In this document: positions 59,345 through 64,000 of the stretch, one piece after another
Layout: the number at the start of each line of letters is the position of its first letter
Numbering within the stretch: the stretch's first letter is position 1
NCBI RefSeq assembly: GCF_025685655.1
Contig: NZ_JAGSYG010000007.1
Location: 124,001-188,000 of the forward strand
DNA from: Acidicapsa ligni
Lineage (GTDB): Bacteria; Acidobacteriota; Terriglobia; Terriglobales; Acidobacteriaceae
Length of the DNA: 64,000 nucleotides
Reading direction: 5' to 3'
Translations under genes and position numbers: made by a program
Notes under the pieces: generated by a model
Database searches by the model: none
What the model saw: the letters and a program-made list of their open reading frames with translations, nothing else
What the model was told of the DNA's origin: nothing

Positions 59345-61702
59345 ATGTCGGCGAGAAAGAATCATGGGATTACCAGGCGAGAGTTGATCGGCGGACTTTC
59401 GGCAATTGGAGCATATACAGCGTTAGGGCTTCCCGCCATCGCACGCGGCGAGTCCAACAAGCACTCTAAAAAAGAGCAGGGCTACCCAGTCAACATCTTC
59501 CTGGGCACCGGTGGCCACGGACATACCTATCCCGGTGCAACCGTTCCCTTCGGCATGGTTCAACTCAGCCCCGATACGTACAACGATGACTGGGACTGGT
59601 GCTCCGGCTATCACTCGACCGACACCTCCATCATGGGCTTCAGCCACACGCACCTGAGCGGTACAGGTTGCGGCGATCTCCTGGACTTTCTCGTCATGCC
59701 TCGCATTGGCGAAGTACACCTTGAGCCAGGCGACCGCAAAGATCCCTCCGCGGGCTATCGCTCCACCTTTGACAAAAAAACCGAGGTCGCAACCCCCGGC
59801 TACTACTCCGTCCTGCTCGCGGACTCCGGCATCACAGCCGAGCTGACGGCAACGGAACACGCCGGCCTGCACCGTTACACATTTCCCGCCAGCGATTCCG
59901 CACATGTCATTGTTGACCTCACCCATGTCTACGGACAGCTTGACCGAAGCCTCGGCTGGTGCAGCGCACAGATTTCAGGCAATGACACGCTTCTGCTCGG
60001 CCACATGACCAACGCCTGGGGTACGAACCGCGAGATGTACGCGGCGATGCAGTTCTCCAAACCCTTCGGCAAAGTCGATGTCTATCTCGATGGCAAACTG
60101 GTCGAGTCCCCATCGGGCGAGACACGCGGCAAAAACGTCAAGCTCGTCATTCACTACAAGACCACAGCCGACGAAAAGCTGCACGTCAAAACCGGAATCT
60201 CCGGTACCGGAACTGCAGGCGCACAGAAAAATCTCAAAGCAGAAATTCCCTCATGGGACTTCCGCAAGATTCAAACCAGCGCCGCTCATCAATGGCAGGA
60301 TCAGCTCGGTAAAATTCAGATCGAGAGTTCACGCCCTGATCCAGACCTCAATGAGCGCACACTCTTCTACACATCGCTCTACCACTCCATGCTCGGCCCC
60401 ACGCTCTTTGACGATGTAGACGGCCTCTACCGCGGCATGGATGGCAAGAATCATCAGCTCGATCACGGTCAGCGCAACTACACCACCTACTCGCTCTGGG
60501 ATACCTATCGCGCCGAGCATCCTCTCTTTACGCTCATCCACGCGGATCGTGTACCGGATATGGTCAACAGCCTGATTCTCATGGCGGAACAAAGCCCGGC
60601 AGGCATGCCAGTATGGCCGCTGCAAGGCACCGAAACAGGCACCATGACCGGCTATCACTCTGCCTCCGTCATGGCCGAGGCCTGCGCCAAGAACTTCTCT
60701 GGCATCGACTGGAATCGCGCCTACAAAGTCATGCACAAGCGTGCCTTCGTCGATGACTATCGCGGCCTCAACTGGTATCGCAAACTCGGCTACATTCCAT
60801 GCGATCTCGAAGAAGAATCCGTCTCTAAAACTCTCGAATATGACTACAACGATTGGGGAGTCGCACACGTCGCCGCACGCGTTGGCCAATCTGAAGACGC
60901 AAACTTCCTTCTCAAGCGCAGCCGCAACTATCGCAACTTCTGGGATCAATCCACAGGGTTCCTTCGTCCTAAATTCGAGAATGGAAGCTGGTCAACACCG
61001 TTCGATCCCATCGACATGGGCCATTCGTCCAAGTGGCGCGACTACACTGAATCGAATGCATGGCAGACAACCTTCGGAGTCCAGCACGACGTCACCAGCT
61101 ACATCGAACTACTCGGTGGCGATCAAGCCTTCGTAGCTAAACTCGATCAGCTTTTCGACGGCCCTTCAACACTGCCCAAAGATGCTCCGCCGGATATCGC
61201 CGGAATGATCGGCCAGTATGCGCATGGCAATGAACCCAGCCATCACATCGCCTATCTCTACGCATTCGCAGGCCAGCCGCACAAGACGCAGCAGCGTATT
61301 CACCAGATCGTGACCACGCTCTACTCCAACTCACTCGACGGCATCGCCGGCAACGAGGACTGCGGCCAGATGTCAGCCTGGTTCATCCTCAGCGCAATCG
61401 GTTTTTATTCCGTCGATCCCGTGAGCACGAAGTACATCATCGGCACACCGCTCTACGATCGAGTAACCCTCAACCTCGCTGGTGGGAAAAAGCTCATCAT
61501 CGAGGCCAGGCGCGAATCGGCAGAGAGTATCTACATCAACTCTGCGGAACTCGACGGCAAGCCACATTCAAAGTCGTGGTTCCATCATGCCGACGTAGAA
61601 CGGGGAGGTCATTTTGTATTCGACCTCAAAAATCAACCCAACGAGAAGTTCGGAGCTTCGGTCGAAGATCGGCCCAAGTCCGAATTGACCGTCTCAGCTT
61701 AG
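59345..61702 (+). CDS. GH92 calcium-dependent alpha-mannosidase
   Basis: This protein has 785 residues from the ATG at 59345, with a twin-arginine signal (ITRRELIGGLSAIGAYTALG). GH92 blocks: FLGTGGHGHTYPGATVPFGM near the start, GFSHTHLSGTGC, the catalytic-region PLQGTETGTMTGYHSASVMA, and GNEDCGQMSAWFILSAIGFY toward the end. GH92 enzymes remove alpha-1,2, 1,3 or 1,4-linked mannose from N-glycans. It is 36 bp after GH20 on the same strand. Confidence 0.94.
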   Translation: MSARKNHGITRRELIGGLSAIGAYTALGLPAIARGESNKHSKKEQGYPVNIFLGTGGHGHTYPGATVPFGMVQLSPDTYNDDWDWCSGYHSTDTSIMGFSHTHLSGTGCGDLLDFLVMPRIGEVHLEPGDRKDPSAGYRSTFDKKTEVATPGYYSVLLADSGITAELTATEHAGLHRYTFPASDSAHVIVDLTHVYGQLDRSLGWCSAQISGNDTLLLGHMTNAWGTNREMYAAMQFSKPFGKVDVYLDGKLVESPSGETRGKNVKLVIHYKTTADEKLHVKTGISGTGTAGAQKNLKAEIPSWDFRKIQTSAAHQWQDQLGKIQIESSRPDPDLNERTLFYTSLYHSMLGPTLFDDVDGLYRGMDGKNHQLDHGQRNYTTYSLWDTYRAEHPLFTLIHADRVPDMVNSLILMAEQSPAGMPVWPLQGTETGTMTGYHSASVMAEACAKNFSGIDWNRAYKVMHKRAFVDDYRGLNWYRKLGYIPCDLEEESVSKTLEYDYNDWGVAHVAARVGQSEDANFLLKRSRNYRNFWDQSTGFLRPKFENGSWSTPFDPIDMGHSSKWRDYTESNAWQTTFGVQHDVTSYIELLGGDQAFVAKLDQLFDGPSTLPKDAPPDIAGMIGQYAHGNEPSHHIAYLYAFAGQPHKTQQRIHQIVTTLYSNSLDGIAGNEDCGQMSAWFILSAIGFYSVDPVSTKYIIGTPLYDRVTLNLAGGKKLIIEARRESAESIYINSAELDGKPHSKSWFHHADVERGGHFVFDLKNQPNEKFGASVEDRPKSELTVSA

Positions 61703-61739
61703 ACCAGCTCCTGAGAACACGCACGATCGGAGATGTCCG

Positions 61740-63587
61740 ATGAGGCTTCGCGCATACTCCGTACTTTTGGCTGCGGCACTGATTGCTGGCATCACCCATC
61801 AGGCCGCAGCGCAAAATATCCCGGCATCGCCCGTCACCATCGAGGGCGATCACTTCGTTCGCAACGGCAAGCCGTATCAGATCCTCTCCGGAGCGATCCA
61901 CTACGCCCGCGTGCCACGCGCCTATTGGCGTGACCGCCTGCAAAAAGCCCGGGCGATGGGCCTCAACACCGTTGAGACCTATGTCTTCTGGAACCTGCAC
62001 GAGCCCCAACCCGGCGTCTTCGACTTCACAGGTCAAAACGACATAGCAGCCTTTGTTCGCATCGCGCAGCAAGAGGGGCTGAACGTCATCGTGCGCCCCG
62101 GACCCTACGTCTGCGCAGAGTGGGAAGCAGGCGGATACCCCGCATGGCTCTTCGCCAACCCAAACATAAAAGTCCGAACCAAAGATCCCAAATTCCTCGC
62201 CCTGGCCGATCGCTATCTAGCCCGGGTTGGCAAAGAACTGGCCCCGCTCCAGGCCACGCACGGCGGCCCGATTATCGCTGTTCAGATTGAGAACGAATAC
62301 GGCTCCTTCGGCAGCGATCGCGAATACATGGAAGACATCCATCAGTCGCTCATCCGCGCCGGACTTGGTGATTCCCTCTTCTACACCTCAGACGGCGTCG
62401 ACGAGTTGCATAACGATGCCATGCCCGGCATTCTCGCCGTCATCAACTTCGGTCCCGGAGAAGCCAAAGGAGAGTTTGCCAAGCTCATCAAGCTCCGTCC
62501 CGACGGACCAAAGATGACCGGCGAGTACTGGGATGGCTGGTTCGACGCCTGGGGCGATAAACAACACGTACACACCGACTCCCAGCAGCAGGCCAACGAG
62601 ATCGATTGGATGCTAAGCCAGGGCTACTCCTTTAACCTTTATATGTTTCACGGGGGCACCAGTTTCGGCTTCATGAATGGCGCCAACCTCCAGGCCGATG
62701 CAGACGGACATTACGCTCCACAAACCACCAGTTATGACTACGATGCCGCACTCGATGAAGGCGGTCGCCCCACAAAGAAATTCTTCCTCCTTCGCGACAT
62801 AATCCAGAAACATACCGGCATCACTCCTCCGCCATTGCCTGCGCCTCTACCCATTGCCGCAGTGCCCGAGTTTCAGCTCAAAGAGTCAGCCAGTCTCTGG
62901 AGCAATCTGCCAACATCCATCGAATCTGCAAACCCAAACCCGATGGAAAGCTTTGGCCAGGCCTACGGATACATCCTCTACCGCACAGAACTGACGCAAC
63001 CGAAATCCGGTGAGCTAAAGATTGACGAACCCCGTGACTACGCCGCTGTCTACATCAATCAGAAGCTAGTCGGCACCCTGGATCATCGGCTCAAGCAGAC
63101 AACTCTCAACCTGAACCTGCCCTCAGGCCACGCCACGCTCGACATCCTTGTTGAAAACACAGGTCGCGTGAACTATGGTCCGCATCTTTCAGATGGCCGT
63201 GCAGGAATCGTCGGTTCAGTCACCCTCGCTGGCCAACCCCTCACCGGTTGGAAGATCTTTCCGCTGCCCATGTCCGATTCCGGCAGCATTCAACATTGGA
63301 GCGACACCTCCGTCCCGGGCCCTGCCTTTCATCGCGGCTCCTTCAGCCTCACGACCATCGCCGACACCTATCTGGATACCAGCAAATTAGGTAAAGGATT
63401 CGTCTGGGGCAACGGCCACAATCTCGGTCGCGTATGGGACATCGGACCTCAAAAATCGCTCTACCTACCCGCTCCCTGGCTCAAGTCCGGCACCAACGAA
63501 GTCGTGGTCTTCGACTTCACCAGTCTGGACAATCCAGCACTTCGTGGATCGCCAGATCCCGTCTGGTCGCAGACGGCAAAAGAGTAG
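61740..63587 (+). CDS. GH35 beta-galactosidase
   Basis: This 615-residue protein has a signal peptide (LLAAALIAGITHQAAAQ). The GH35 barrel has the acid/base in VQIENEYGSFG (E186) and the nucleophile in KMTGEYWDGWFD (E262). The opening block QILSGAIHYARVPRAYWRDR is typical. The C-terminal beta-domains contain GKGFVWGNGHNLGRVWDIGP. Many bacterial GH35 enzymes prefer beta-1,3-galactose, as in Lewis a antennae of plant N-glycans. It ends the hydrolase run. Confidence 0.93.
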   Translation: MRLRAYSVLLAAALIAGITHQAAAQNIPASPVTIEGDHFVRNGKPYQILSGAIHYARVPRAYWRDRLQKARAMGLNTVETYVFWNLHEPQPGVFDFTGQNDIAAFVRIAQQEGLNVIVRPGPYVCAEWEAGGYPAWLFANPNIKVRTKDPKFLALADRYLARVGKELAPLQATHGGPIIAVQIENEYGSFGSDREYMEDIHQSLIRAGLGDSLFYTSDGVDELHNDAMPGILAVINFGPGEAKGEFAKLIKLRPDGPKMTGEYWDGWFDAWGDKQHVHTDSQQQANEIDWMLSQGYSFNLYMFHGGTSFGFMNGANLQADADGHYAPQTTSYDYDAALDEGGRPTKKFFLLRDIIQKHTGITPPPLPAPLPIAAVPEFQLKESASLWSNLPTSIESANPNPMESFGQAYGYILYRTELTQPKSGELKIDEPRDYAAVYINQKLVGTLDHRLKQTTLNLNLPSGHATLDILVENTGRVNYGPHLSDGRAGIVGSVTLAGQPLTGWKIFPLPMSDSGSIQHWSDTSVPGPAFHRGSFSLTTIADTYLDTSKLGKGFVWGNGHNLGRVWDIGPQKSLYLPAPWLKSGTNEVVVFDFTSLDNPALRGSPDPVWSQTAKE

Positions 63588-63659
63588 AGCCTCCAGAAAA
63601 TTCCCCGCCCAACATGCAAACTAATCCTTTAGTTGATCGTCTATAAATATAAGCACGCA

Positions 63660-63683
63660 CCTTGGCCGTCTTTCCAGCCAAGG
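63660..63683 (+). terminator. Weak hairpin between GH35 and the BlaI-like gene
   Basis: CCTTGGC (63660-63666) and GCCAAGG (63677-63683) with a 10-base loop, 14 bp before the next start codon. It could be a terminator or a leader structure. Confidence 0.35.
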
Positions 63684-63696
63684 CGAACGGATTCGG

Positions 63697-64000
63697 ATGC
63701 CACCTAAAAAGTCCATCACGTTGACAGAAGCCGAGTTAAGGCTAATGAAAATTCTCTGGCGTCGCGGCGAATCCGGCGTCAGCGATATGGTTGCTGCCAT
63801 GCCCGAAGGAGAAACCCTCGCCTATAACTCCGTTCTAACCACGATCCGCATCCTCGAACAAAAAGGCTACGTCCAGCACCGTCAGGAAGGCCGGGCATTC
63901 CTCTACAGCACCAGCGTAGCGGAGCATGAAGCAGGCAAATCCGAAGTTCGCCACGTCCTCAGCCGCTTCTTCGGCAACTCCCGCGAACGCCTCCTGCTTT
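63697..64000 (+). CDS. BlaI/MecI/CopY-family transcriptional repressor (3' end outside window)
   Basis: The ATG at 63697 starts MPPKKSITLTEAELRLMKIL. The winged helix of the BlaI/MecI family is clear: WRRGESGVSDMVAAMPEGE, LAYNSVLTTIRILEQKGYVQ, HRQEGRAFLYSTSVAEHEA. It usually precedes a BlaR1/M56 peptidase gene. The visible 101 residues contain the full DNA-binding part. It is probably unrelated to the glycan locus. Confidence 0.9.
   Translation, partial: MPPKKSITLTEAELRLMKILWRRGESGVSDMVAAMPEGETLAYNSVLTTIRILEQKGYVQHRQEGRAFLYSTSVAEHEAGKSEVRHVLSRFFGNSRERLLL

Overview
The window reads as a chromosome segment of a soil Acidobacteriota bacterium, most likely class Terriglobia (Granulicella/Edaphobacter/Terriglobus-like). 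The reasons are an Oar-like TonB-dependent receptor with an N-terminal carboxypeptidase-regulatory domain, many secreted glycoside hydrolases with Sec or Tat signals, an imuA-imuB-dnaE2 cassette, and moderate-to-high GC. The taxon is inferred from gene content. No rRNA, prophage structural gene or CRISPR array was seen.

Region 1 (1-15.3 kb) is plasmid- or ICE-like accessory DNA. It holds a HigBA-type toxin-antitoxin pair, a DUF2188-like protein, the three-gene mutasome operon (imuA, imuB, dnaE2), an uncharacterised gene coupled to a GIY-YIG nuclease gene broken by an in-frame TGA, a DUF4238 protein, two HEPN-like hypothetical proteins, and an ArdC antirestriction - DUF6908 - ParB module. It ends abruptly inside an N-terminally truncated quinone oxidoreductase near 15.29 kb.

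Region 2 (15.9-33.7 kb) holds an M13 peptidase, oxidoreductases, a FixL-like histidine kinase, orphan response regulators, several transcription factors, two condensation-domain acyltransferase paralogues, an alpha/beta hydrolase, a beta-lactamase-like serine hydrolase and a YceI protein. It is littered with gene debris: a 225-bp duplication carrying a response-regulator 3' end, a response-regulator 5' end, a GMC-oxidoreductase tail and a beta-lactamase scrap. The motif ACGAAGGTAT recurs in front of several secreted-protein genes.

Region 3 (33.9-35.6 kb) is a very small integrative unit: an excisionase-like gene and a tyrosine recombinase, flanked by a 12-bp duplication of the 3' end of tRNA-Asp(GTC).

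Region 4 (35.7-63.6 kb) is a large glycan-utilisation locus: IclR regulator, APC permease, GH2, TonB-dependent receptor, CutC, DeoR, GH29, second CutC, GH125, GH3 with a PA14 insert, second DeoR, SIS-domain sugar-phosphate enzyme, MFS sugar porter, GH20, GH92 and GH35. Together these activities fit stepwise removal of fucose, galactose, GlcNAc, xylose and mannose from complex, probably plant-type, N-glycans. A paired TGATCA-N13-(T/C)GATCA motif lies in three divergent intergenic regions and is a candidate operator for the DeoR pair. A BlaI/MecI-type repressor begins at the right edge.
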